A stretch of DNA of 10,242 bases from NCBI GenBank assembly GCA_003507115.1, contig DNWN01000169.1, positions 1 to 10,242 on the forward strand, in the 5' to 3' direction. The DNA comes from Cryomorphaceae bacterium (lineage in GTDB: Bacteria > Bacteroidota > Bacteroidia > Flavobacteriales > Schleiferiaceae). Position numbers and translations under genes: made by a program. This document shows positions 1 to 6,815 of this stretch, in pieces. Each line of letters opens with the position of its first letter. Positions within the stretch are counted from its first letter, which is position 1. The notes beneath the pieces were generated by a model. The model had not been told where the DNA came from and searched no databases. It saw nothing but the letters and a program-made list of their open reading frames with translations.

Positions 1-3000
1 AAGCCTGCGAGCTTCTGGGACAGTAGCATGACTTGCTCCTGATACACCGTGATTCCGTACGTCTCTTGGAGGTTCTCCTCCATGTCCGCCAAATCGTAGG
101 CAATCGGTTCGATGCCGTGCTTCCGTCGAATGAAGGACGGGATGTATTCCAAGGGTCCCGGACGGTACAGGGCGTTCATCGCAATCAAATCCCCAAAGAC
201 CGTCGGCTTTAGGTCCTTGAGATGTTTTTGCATGCCCGGGGATTCGTATTGAAAGATGCCCACGGTTTCCCCTCGCTGGAAGAGCTCATAGGTCGGCGCG
301 TCGTCGATCGGAATGGCCTCCATGTCGAGCTCGACCCCGTGCCGCTTTTTGACGAGGGCGACGGCATCCTTGATCAGCGTCAAGGTCTTGAGGCCCAAAA
401 AGTCCATTTTCAGCAAACCGGCCGACTCCACCACCGCGTTGTCATATTGGGTGCACCACATATCACTATCCTTGGCGGTAGCCACAGGGATGAGTTCCCG
501 GATGTCTGTGGGGGTGATGATAACGCCGCACGCGTGGATGCCCGTGTTTCGCAATGAACCCTCAAGCACCTTGGCTTTGGTCAAGGTTTCCCCCGAGGGA
601 TCTTTCTGGGCCATCATGGTTCGCAACACCTGAGCCTTTTCATAGTCCTCCCCGCGGAATTGTTCCCGCAGTGATTTATCATCCAATCCCAAGATTTTGG
701 CCAAAGACTGGTTGTCGGGGACTTGTTTCGTGAGGCGATCGGCTTCGTCAAAGGTCAAATCCAGGGCCCGGGCCGCATCCTTGATGGCCGACTTGGCCGC
801 CATGGATCCATAGGTGATAATCTGCGCAACCTGGCTCGAGCCGTATTTATCGATCACATATTGTATCACCTTGTCCCGCCCTCGGTCATCGAAGTCGATG
901 TCTATATCCGGAAGAGAGACCCGATCCGGATTGAGGAATCGCTCAAAAAGCAAATTATAGCGGATGGGATCTACGTTGGTAATGCCAATGCAATAGGCCA
1001 CGGCCGAACCCGCCGCGGAACCCCGGCCCGGTCCTACGCTGACATCCATGTCGCGTGCAGCCCGGCAAAAGTCTTGGACAATCAAGAAGTATCCCGGATA
1101 GCCCGTTCGCTCAATCGTGGCCAATTCGAAATCCAGGCGGTCTTGAATCTCGGGCGTGATGTCTGAGTAACGACCTTTTGCTCCTTCGTACGCGAGATGA
1201 CGCAGATAGGCATTCTCCCCGCGTTTTCCTCCGTCCTCAGCATCCTCTGGCTGAATAAAGTCCGAGGGAATGTCAAACTTGGGCAGTAATACTTCGCGCG
1301 CCAGTGGGTAATTCTCCACTTTCGCGCTGACCTCCGCCAGAGCGTCAAGCAATTCGGGTGCATCGGCAAAGCGTTCGGCCATTTGTGTCCTCGTGGGAAG
1401 GTAGAACTGGTCGTTCGGGAAGCCATAACGGAATCCTCGCCCACGTCCAATAGGAGTCGCTTTTTTCTCGTTTTCCTTGACGCAGAGGAGGACATCGTGG
1501 GCCTCCGATTCCGCTTGGTCGATGTAGAATGCGTTGTTGGCCGCGATGGCCCGAACCCCGTGGGTTTGGCAAAAACGCAGGAGGACTTCGTTGATGACGT
1601 CCTCTTCAGGCAACCCGTGGCGGTTAATCTCGGCATAAAAATCCTCTCCGAATTGCTCTTTGTACCAGAGAAAGGCCTCTTCCGCCTGCTTTTCGCCCAC
1701 GTTGAGAATGAGCGAAGGAACTTCCCCATAAAGACCTCCCGTGGTGCACATCACCCCCTCGCGGTGGGCGGCGAGAAGATCCTTGTCAATGCGTGGCACA
1801 TAATAGAATCCATCGATGAAAGCGGCAGAACTCAGCTTGGCCAAGTTGTGGTAGCCAATTTTGTTCTTGGCGAGGAGGGGGATTTGGTAGCCATCGTCTT
1901 TTTGAGATCTGTCGGTGCGGTCCCGGCACACATAGGCCTCATATCCCACAATAGCTTTGAGCTCCGGGCTGGATTCGGGCCTCGATTTGTTGTAGTCAGA
2001 CACCGCTTTCACAAACTGGAAGGCGCCCATCATGTTGCCCAAATCCGTCAAGGCCACGGCCGGCTGGCCATCGGACACGGCGCGTTGCACCATGGCCGGT
2101 ACTTTGGCCGTCGCTTGGAGTATGCTAAACTGGCTGTGGGCGTGGATGTGAAAGAAATGGGGGGCAACGTCCGGCTTGGATTCCCCGTGGCCATCCTCCA
2201 TCCCTGGTTGGTCCTCCCTGGACGACGCCTCCGTTCCAACGGACGACGCCTCGACAGTGGGTTCGGACGAAGGGACCTCGGGGGTTTGGGGCACAAGAGC
2301 AGGCGAGGCACCTGCCGGTTCGCCTGCAGCAAGCCGGGCGCTTTCTTCTTGCAAATTGCGGTGAACAAGTCCGATGCCTGCAATGGGAGCGGGATGGGCC
2401 TGCTGGAAGGCCTGCAGGGTGGCGCCGTCCCAACCGATTTGTTCGGGAGACCAGTGGCCGCGTCGAACGAGCTCCCAAAAACAACGCGCCGAGGCCTCCA
2501 CGTCCGCCGAGGCATTGTGCGCTTCGGCAAAGCCGTCCGAAAAGAGGTGGGCATGAAGTTCGGTCAGCTTGGGAATCTTGAACCCACTCCCCTTGCCTCC
2601 GACGATTTGCGTGACTTGGGCGGTGGCCTGCGTACAGGTATCTAAGACGGGCAGCTGAAGTTTGCCGTGGTTGCGCGTGAGCCGCACAAATTCGGCCCCC
2701 ATGACCTGCAAATCAAAGCGCAGGTTGTGGCCAATCATGTAGCGCGTTTGAGCAAGGGCCTGTTCAAAGGCGTCTAGCACCTCCGACATGGGATGCCCTT
2801 GAGCTTGGGCGAGCGCCGTGGAAATACCATGGACCTTCTGCGCCCCAAATGGAATGTTGAAGCCCTCAGGGCGCACCAAGAACTCTTTGGCTTCCATCAA
2901 CGAGCCATCGGCCGCATGCAACTGCCATGCGAGCTGAACCACTCGAGGCCAGTTATCTACGTCCTCAATGGGGGCATTCCATCGCTGTGGAAGACCGGTC

Positions 3001-3026
3001 GTTTCCGTGTCGAATACCAAATACAT
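1..3026 (-). CDS. dnaE: DNA polymerase III alpha subunit with fused N-terminal DEDDh proofreading exonuclease (partial; 3' end beyond the left edge)
   Basis: This is the replicative DNA polymerase; 1008 residues are visible and the rest lies beyond position 1. I translated most of the reading frame by hand from the ATG at 3026 and found no stop or frameshift. Residues 1-180 form a DnaQ-like 3'-5' exonuclease: D6 and E8 in FDTETTGLP, D105 in GHNLRFD, and H170/D175 in HNASAD, a full DEDDh set. Residues about 215-288 are a Pro/Ser/Glu-rich, probably disordered linker. The PHP domain starts at HIHAHSQFS (293-301). The polymerase core follows with GPGRGS (665-670), catalytic D707 and D709 in PDIDIDF, and D875 in KMDFLGLKTLT. 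The fragment ends inside the fingers. E. coli keeps proofreading in a separate DnaQ; the fused form is, as far as I recall, usual in Flavobacteriia. The start fits family members that begin MYLxFDTETTGLP. It lies 68 bases after rimO on the same strand. Confidence 0.96.
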   Translation of the reverse strand, partial: MYLVFDTETTGLPQRWNAPIEDVDNWPRVVQLAWQLHAADGSLMEAKEFLVRPEGFNIPFGAQKVHGISTALAQAQGHPMSEVLDAFEQALAQTRYMIGHNLRFDLQVMGAEFVRLTRNHGKLQLPVLDTCTQATAQVTQIVGGKGSGFKIPKLTELHAHLFSDGFAEAHNASADVEASARCFWELVRRGHWSPEQIGWDGATLQAFQQAHPAPIAGIGLVHRNLQEESARLAAGEPAGASPALVPQTPEVPSSEPTVEASSVGTEASSREDQPGMEDGHGESKPDVAPHFFHIHAHSQFSILQATAKVPAMVQRAVSDGQPAVALTDLGNMMGAFQFVKAVSDYNKSRPESSPELKAIVGYEAYVCRDRTDRSQKDDGYQIPLLAKNKIGYHNLAKLSSAAFIDGFYYVPRIDKDLLAAHREGVMCTTGGLYGEVPSLILNVGEKQAEEAFLWYKEQFGEDFYAEINRHGLPEEDVINEVLLRFCQTHGVRAIAANNAFYIDQAESEAHDVLLCVKENEKKATPIGRGRGFRYGFPNDQFYLPTRTQMAERFADAPELLDALAEVSAKVENYPLAREVLLPKFDIPSDFIQPEDAEDGGKRGENAYLRHLAYEGAKGRYSDITPEIQDRLDFELATIERTGYPGYFLIVQDFCRAARDMDVSVGPGRGSAAGSAVAYCIGITNVDPIRYNLLFERFLNPDRVSLPDIDIDFDDRGRDKVIQYVIDKYGSSQVAQIITYGSMAAKSAIKDAARALDLTFDEADRLTKQVPDNQSLAKILGLDDKSLREQFRGEDYEKAQVLRTMMAQKDPSGETLTKAKVLEGSLRNTGIHACGVIITPTDIRELIPVATAKDSDMWCTQYDNAVVESAGLLKMDFLGLKTLTLIKDAVALVKKRHGVELDMEAIPIDDAPTYELFQRGETVGIFQYESPGMQKHLKDLKPTVFGDLIAMNALYRPGPLEYIPSFIRRKHGIEPIAYDLADMEENLQETYGITVYQEQVMLLSQKLAG
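2220..2252. repeat. Direct repeat of 12 bases in the dnaE linker
   Basis: The 12-base word ggacgacgcctc occurs at 2220-2231 and again at 2241-2252, 21 bases (7 codons) apart and in frame. On the coding strand both copies read Glu-Ala-Ser-Ser, so the linker between exonuclease and PHP domain reads EASS-VGT-EASS. It looks like a small in-frame duplication in sequence under weak constraint. It could also be chance within a GC-rich, low-complexity stretch. Confidence 0.6.
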
Positions 3027-3034
3027 GCGTTCTT

Positions 3035-3042
3035 TAAAAATA
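3035..3042 (-). promoter_or_regulatory. Possible weak -7 box in front of dnaE
   Basis: On the minus strand TATTTTTA lies 8 bases before the dnaE ATG. It matches the Bacteroidota -7 consensus TAnnTTTG in all but the last base. A TTTG occurs 24 bases further upstream, slightly farther than usual for the -33 element, and a short GCCCG/CGGGC inverted repeat (3052-3067) lies between them. If used, it would give a very short leader. Read-through from rimO is an equally good explanation for dnaE expression. Confidence 0.25.
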
Positions 3043-3094
3043 CCGCATGCCGCCCGGATTCACGGGCAAAAACCACGAAAGTTATTAACGGGTT

Positions 3095-4399
3095 TTAGAC
3101 TAAAATCGCCTCCAAATCGTACTCGGAAGCCGAGGTGATTTCCACTTCGACGAAGGTGCCCTTTTTCAGGTGAACCTCCGGGGCGTGGATATGCACTTCG
3201 TTGTCGACGTCGGGGCTGTCGTGCTCCGTTCGGCCTACATAGGTGCCGTCGGATTCGACCCGGTCAATGATGCAAACTATGCGCTGACCCACTTTTTGGG
3301 CATTGAGATCTTCGGAAATGGTCATTTGGGCCTCCATGATGGCATCCAGACGAGCTTGCTTGACCTCGGCGGGCACATCGTCTTCCAACCCAAAGGCATG
3401 GGTATTCTCCTCATGGCTGTAGGTAAAGACGCCCAGCCGCTCAAAGCGTTGGGCGATCACCCAGTCGAGGAGCGTTTGAAAATCTTCTTCGGTCTCCCCG
3501 GGGTATCCCACGATAAGCGTCGTGCGGATCGCCATTCCTGGCACCTTGGTCCGCATGGCATCCAAAAGCCGATTCGTTTTTTCCATGGTCGTCCCTCGGC
3601 GCATGCTTTTCAGAACGGGGTCTGCAATGTGCTGCAGGGGGATGTCGATGTAGGCACAGACTTTGGGGTTTTCGCGAATCACGTCCAAGACATCCTCCGG
3701 AAATCCGGTGGGAAAGAGATAGTGCATCCGGATCCACGCAATGCCCTCTACCTCGCTCAAAGCGGTCACGAGGTCAGCCAAGCGGCGCTTTTTATAGAGA
3801 TCCAATCCATAATACGTGAGATCCTGTGCAATCAGAATTAACTCCACCACACCTTTGGCGGCCAATTTTTGAGCTTCCAACACCAAATCCTCTATGGGGG
3901 TGCTCTTGTGGCCCCCACGCATTAAAGGGATGGCGCAAAACGAACATGGACGGTCACAGCCTTCAGAAATCTTGAGGTAGGCGTAGTGCTGGGGGGTCGT
4001 GGTCAAGCGTTCGCCCACAAGTTCCTTTTTGTAGTCCGCCCCCAGAGCCTTGAGTAACAAGGGCAAATCGCGCGTCCCAAAGTACTGATCGACGTCCGGA
4101 ATTTCCTTCTCGAGGTCTGGCTTATAGCGTTCGCTGAGGCATCCCGTCACAAAGACCTGGTCCAGGTGCCCTGCTTTTTTGGCCGCGACGGCATCCAGGA
4201 TGGTGTTCACGGACTCCTCCTTCGCATTGTCAATAAAGCCACAGGTGTTGATCACCACGATGCGGCCTTCCTGCTCGTGGACGACGTCCTTGCCGGAAGC
4301 CTGCAATTGCCCCATGAGGATCTCACTATCGTACACATTTTTGGAACACCCGAGGGTGATCACATTGATGCGATTCTTCTTGGCGGAACGCGTTCTCAT
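3095..4399 (-). CDS. rimO: Ribosomal protein S12 methylthiotransferase RimO (radical SAM)
   Basis: RimO adds a methylthio group to the beta carbon of a conserved aspartate of ribosomal protein S12, using two [4Fe-4S] clusters and S-adenosylmethionine. The protein has 434 residues, the usual length. The N-terminal methylthiotransferase domain has its three cluster cysteines at C18 (TLGCSKNVYDSE), C53 (INTCGFID) and C87 (VTGCLSE). The radical-SAM CxxxCxxC motif is C148/C152/C155 in SEGCDRPCSFCAIPLMRG. The C-terminal ~65 residues fit the TRAM domain. The CSKNVYDSE and RPCSFCAIPLMRGGHKS signatures favour RimO over the tRNA enzyme MiaB. It begins 6 bases after the AMP nucleosidase stop, so the two are almost certainly co-transcribed, and its position near ribosomal protein genes fits its target. 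Confidence 0.96.
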   Translation of the reverse strand: MRTRSAKKNRINVITLGCSKNVYDSEILMGQLQASGKDVVHEQEGRIVVINTCGFIDNAKEESVNTILDAVAAKKAGHLDQVFVTGCLSERYKPDLEKEIPDVDQYFGTRDLPLLLKALGADYKKELVGERLTTTPQHYAYLKISEGCDRPCSFCAIPLMRGGHKSTPIEDLVLEAQKLAAKGVVELILIAQDLTYYGLDLYKKRRLADLVTALSEVEGIAWIRMHYLFPTGFPEDVLDVIRENPKVCAYIDIPLQHIADPVLKSMRRGTTMEKTNRLLDAMRTKVPGMAIRTTLIVGYPGETEEDFQTLLDWVIAQRFERLGVFTYSHEENTHAFGLEDDVPAEVKQARLDAIMEAQMTISEDLNAQKVGQRIVCIIDRVESDGTYVGRTEHDSPDVDNEVHIHAPEVHLKKGTFVEVEITSASEYDLEAILV

Positions 4400-4405
4400 A
4401 GTATA

Positions 4406-5176
4406 TTAAAACTTCAGGTGACGGACCGAAAGTCCCTCATTTTTAATCTCTTCCAAAGATTCAATGCCAATGGAAATATGGGTGTTGACAAAATCCTGGC
4501 TCACGACCGAATCGCTCGCTTCGGTCTTTACTCCCTCGGGCACCATCGGTTGGTCCGAGACCAACAACAAGGCCCCGAGAGGAATACGATTTTTGAAGCC
4601 CGCCGAAAACAGAGTCGCCGTTTCCATGTCAATGGCCATGGCCCGCACCTCTTCGAGGTAGGCTTTAAAGGTTTCGTCGTGCTCCCAAACGCGTCGATTC
4701 GTGGTGTACACGGTTCCCGTCCAGTAATCACAGGCACGATTCCGGATAACGTGGGACACCGCGCGTTGCAGCGAAAAGGCCGGCAACGAGGGCACTTCCG
4801 GTGGGAAGTAAGCATTGGAGGCACCTTCCCCACGAATTGCTCCGATGGGGACAATGTAATCGCCTATTTCGGTTCGCTTTTTGAGCCCCCCGCATTTCCC
4901 CAAAAACAACACGGCTTTGGGACGAATGGCACTTAATAAATCGCTGATCGTCGCCGCATTGGGGCTGCCCATCCCAAAATTGATCATCGTAATTCCTTGA
5001 CCCTGGGCGCAGGGCATGGATTTTCCCATTCCCACCACACTGCCCCCTGTCATCTCCGCGAAGCGATGGAGGTAGTCGTTAAAGTTGGTCAAGAGGATGT
5101 ACTCCGAAAACTCATGGAGTGCCAAGCCCGTGTATCGGGGGAGCCAGTTGGCTGTAATTTCTTCTTTTGTTTTCAT
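4406..5176 (-). CDS. amn: AMP nucleosidase, short single-domain form
   Basis: This enzyme hydrolyses AMP to adenine and ribose 5-phosphate in the cytoplasm. The 256-residue protein belongs to the purine nucleoside phosphorylase/MTA-SAH nucleosidase fold. Visible motifs are GMGSPNAA (68-75) and GKCGGL (93-98) for phosphate/ribose binding, the nucleoside-binding AIDMETATLF (181-190), and LLVSDQP (204-210) with the likely catalytic aspartate D208. E. coli Amn is about 480 residues because of an extra N-terminal domain; that domain is absent here, as in the AMN-like proteins common in Bacteroidota. The ATG overlaps the ftsY stop as ATGA (5173-5176), which points to translational coupling, and rimO follows after 6 bases. 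Substrate preference for AMP over other nucleosides is inferred from family resemblance only. Confidence 0.85.
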   Translation of the reverse strand: MKTKEEITANWLPRYTGLALHEFSEYILLTNFNDYLHRFAEMTGGSVVGMGKSMPCAQGQGITMINFGMGSPNAATISDLLSAIRPKAVLFLGKCGGLKKRTEIGDYIVPIGAIRGEGASNAYFPPEVPSLPAFSLQRAVSHVIRNRACDYWTGTVYTTNRRVWEHDETFKAYLEEVRAMAIDMETATLFSAGFKNRIPLGALLLVSDQPMVPEGVKTEASDSVVSQDFVNTHISIGIESLEEIKNEGLSVRHLKF

Positions 5177-6072
5177 GCGAATAAGGCATTAATGTAGTCC
5201 GCGGCATCGAAGGGGACCAAATCCTCGGGCCCCTCCCCGACACCCACATATCGGACAGGGATGTGAAGTTTGGAAGCGATTGCGAGCGCCACACCGCCCT
5301 TCGCCGTCCCATCCATCTTCGTGAGAATAAGTCCCGTGACTTCTGTGACTTTGGAAAATTCCATGGCCTGCTGGACGGCGTTTTGACCGGTAGAGGCATC
5401 CAACACGAGCAATACCTCATGGGGTGATCCAGGCTGAATCTTCTCCATGACACGTTTGATCTTGGAGAGTTCATTCATGAGGTTCACCTTGTTATGCAAG
5501 CGGCCTGCCGTATCGACAAGCACGATGTCTGCGCCTTGCTTCACCCCTTCCTCCACGGCGGCATAGGCCACCGCAGCCGGATCCGTGTTCATGCCCTTTT
5601 CGACGATGGGCACACCTACGCGGGCTGCCCAAATTTTGAGTTGGTCCACCGCGGCGGCCCGAAAGGTATCCGCGGCCCCTAGAATGACCTTCTTCCCTCC
5701 GCGTTGATGCAGGGCAGCCAGCTTTCCAATGCTCGTGGTTTTACCGACGCCATTCACCCCAACGATGAGCACCACATGGGGTCCAGGGGTAACCAGGGCC
5801 GCGGGCCCCGAAACCTGACCCGCCATGGAATCCAAGAGGGTTTCACGTATCATCGACTTGAGTTCTGCTTCGCCGAGGTACTTGTCTCGGGCGACGCGTT
5901 CCTGTACTGCCTCGATAAGCGCTACGGCGGTATCTACGCCCACATCAGCCCCAATGAGGGCTTCTTCGAGAGCATCCAAGGCCTCCTCATCGAGGGCACT
6001 CCGTCCCACGACGGCGCGGCTCAGTTTTCCCAGCAAGCTTTCCCGTGTTTTTCCTAATCCAAACAAGGCCAT
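5173..6072 (-). CDS. ftsY: Signal recognition particle receptor FtsY (SRP GTPase)
   Basis: FtsY is the membrane-associated receptor that docks SRP-bound ribosomes at the Sec translocon; its GTPase forms a twin complex with Ffh. The protein is 299 residues. An N domain (about 10-90) is followed by the G domain with GVNGVGKT (105-112, P-loop), DTFRAAAVDQL (135-145, SRP-GTPase insertion region), DTAGR (187-191) and TKMD (251-254). The C-terminus has the closing GVGEGPEDLVPFD found in FtsY. The acidic A domain of E. coli FtsY is missing, leaving a short basic N-terminus (MALFGLGKTR) before the NG core, as in many other bacteria. The gene starts only 10 bases after the U-tract of a rho-independent terminator, has no visible Shine-Dalgarno sequence, and overlaps amn by 4 bases. 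Confidence 0.97.
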   Translation of the reverse strand: MALFGLGKTRESLLGKLSRAVVGRSALDEEALDALEEALIGADVGVDTAVALIEAVQERVARDKYLGEAELKSMIRETLLDSMAGQVSGPAALVTPGPHVVLIVGVNGVGKTTSIGKLAALHQRGGKKVILGAADTFRAAAVDQLKIWAARVGVPIVEKGMNTDPAAVAYAAVEEGVKQGADIVLVDTAGRLHNKVNLMNELSKIKRVMEKIQPGSPHEVLLVLDASTGQNAVQQAMEFSKVTEVTGLILTKMDGTAKGGVALAIASKLHIPVRYVGVGEGPEDLVPFDAADYINALFA

Positions 6073-6082
6073 ACTACAAGGT

Positions 6083-6110
6083 AAAAAAAAGCCGCTCGGT
6101 AGGAGCGGCT
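6083..6110 (-). terminator. Rho-independent terminator after the rpmB-rpmG-bL38 operon
   Basis: On the minus strand a perfect 8-base-pair stem, AGCCGCTC paired with GAGCGGCT around a CTACC loop, is followed at once by eight Ts (6083-6090). The polarity acts only on minus-strand transcription: the plus-strand side lacks a T-run. It begins 28 bases past the bL38 stop, so it ends the ribosomal-protein transcript. Its U-tract stops only 10 bases before the ftsY start codon. Confidence 0.88.
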
Positions 6111-6138
6111 CTATGTTGAACGATAAATCGTCGCAATC

Positions 6139-6288
6139 TTAGCTATTGAAGAAGTTATTGACATCATCCTTGATGATAATCTTCTCTTCGTAGGCATAGG
6201 CTCCTTTGGAAGACTTCACCAACTTCAAAGCCCTGGTGTAACTAACGCCACCGACTTTTTTCAAGGTTGCTACTACTTTCTTTGCCAT
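6139..6288 (-). CDS. Bacteroidota-specific ribosomal protein bL38 / DUF4295 family small basic protein
   Basis: A 49-residue lysine-rich protein begins MAKKVVATLKK, continues with KLVKSSKGAYAYEEKIII (22-39), and ends DDVNNFFNS. It fits the DUF4295 family: a short MAKKxVA start, a central Lys-Ser-x-Lys-Gly-Ala-Tyr segment and a conserved place directly after rpmG. I recall that this family was seen in the Flavobacterium johnsoniae ribosome structure and named bL38, a large-subunit protein limited to Bacteroidota; that assignment is from memory. The ATG at 6288 lies 2 bases after the rpmG stop, so co-translation with bL33 is likely. A terminator follows 28 bases after the stop. The gene is easily missed by annotation because it has only 50 codons. 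Confidence 0.9.
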   Translation of the reverse strand: MAKKVVATLKKVGGVSYTRALKLVKSSKGAYAYEEKIIIKDDVNNFFNS

Positions 6289-6290
6289 GG

Positions 6291-6473
6291 TTACTTGATT
6301 TCTTTGTGTACCGTCATACGCTTGAGGACGGAATTAAATTTCTTAATCTCCATGCGATCTGGAGTGTTCTTTTTGTTCTTCGTCGTGATGTAGCGAGACG
6401 TGCCGGGTTGGCCACTCTCTTTGTGCTCTGTGCACTCTAGAATCACTTGGATGCGATTGCCTTTCTTTGCCAT
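6291..6473 (-). CDS. rpmG: 50S ribosomal protein L33 (bL33)
   Basis: This is a small basic protein of the large ribosomal subunit, located near the E site. The 60 residues match the bL33 pattern: a MAKKGNR start, IQVILECTE (9-17), [20 protein letters not shown] (25-44) and a basic tail. Only one cysteine (C14) is present; the two CxxC zinc knuckles of the zinc-binding form are absent, so this is the zinc-free type. It sits 12 bases after the rpmB stop and 2 bases before bL38, forming a three-gene ribosomal operon. Confidence 0.97.
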   Translation of the reverse strand: MAKKGNRIQVILECTEHKESGQPGTSRYITTKNKKNTPDRMEIKKFNSVLKRMTVHKEIK

Positions 6474-6485
6474 GATTACGTCAGA

Positions 6486-6725
6486 TTAAATGGCAACGTG
6501 GCCGTTTGCGCGCGCTTCGGAAAGCACAGCTTCAATTCCTTTTTTGTTGATCGTCTTCAACGCGGCCGCCGAGATACGCAGGGTCACCCACTGGTCCTCG
6601 CTGGGCAAATAAAAACGCTTGCGCAACAGGTTCACATTGAACTTGCGCTTGTTCTTCTTGTTTGAGAAAGATACGTGGTTCCCGACCATCGCTTTCTTTC
6701 CTGTGATTTCACAAACTCGTGACAT
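6486..6725 (-). CDS. rpmB: 50S ribosomal protein L28 (bL28)
   Basis: This is a basic large-subunit ribosomal protein of 79 residues, the usual length. It starts MSRVCEITGKK, followed by NHVSFSNKKNKRKFNVNL (16-33) and KRFYLPSEDQWVTLRISAAA (36-55), all typical of bL28. The zinc-binding CxxCGK motif is reduced to CEITGK (C5), so it is the zinc-free form, like the neighbouring bL33. It is the first gene of the rpmB-rpmG-bL38 operon, with a good TAnnTTTG promoter box 41 bases upstream of its ATG. No Shine-Dalgarno sequence precedes the start (CTACGTAGCTATG). Confidence 0.97.
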   Translation of the reverse strand: MSRVCEITGKKAMVGNHVSFSNKKNKRKFNVNLLRKRFYLPSEDQWVTLRISAAALKTINKKGIEAVLSEARANGHVAI

Positions 6726-6766
6726 AGCTACGTAGTACTTAGTAAGGCCGTTTCACAACGGGTGCG

Positions 6767-6774
6767 CAAAGATA
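6767..6774 (-). promoter_or_regulatory. -7 promoter box for the rpmB-rpmG-bL38 operon
   Basis: On the minus strand TATCTTTG is an exact match to the Bacteroidota sigma-ABfr -7 consensus TAnnTTTG. It lies 41 bases before the rpmB ATG, which implies a leader of roughly 35 bases. No perfect TTTG is seen at the expected -33 distance; the nearest candidate there is TGTG. The surrounding gap (6726-6815) between cinA and rpmB holds no other gene. Confidence 0.6.
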
Positions 6775-6815
6775 TACAAAGTTTCCTATACCACATGGGG
6801 TTTGAGCCGCTTTTT

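Noticed and set aside
1082..1729. Minus-strand open frame of 215 codons within dnaE in another frame
   Set aside because: The dnaE frame through this region is open and gives conserved polymerase sequence; this one is low-complexity and Arg/Ser-rich, as expected of an out-of-frame reading.
1383..2645. Long plus-strand open frame of about 420 codons
   Set aside because: It lies wholly antisense to dnaE, whose exonuclease, PHP and linker sequence is clear. Its translation shows no family features and its openness follows from GC-biased codons of the real gene.
3052..3067. Inverted repeat GCCCG/CGGGC between rimO and dnaE as a terminator
   Set aside because: The stem is only 5 bp and the nearest T-run on the minus strand is 12 bases away, so it does not qualify as a rho-independent terminator.
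3170..3841. Plus-strand open frame of 223 codons inside rimO
   Set aside because: It is antisense to the radical-SAM and TRAM coding region, which has all expected motifs in the other strand.
4166..4936. Plus-strand open frame of 256 codons across rimO and amn
   Set aside because: It is antisense to two well-supported genes and spans their junction; the translation has no recognisable motifs.
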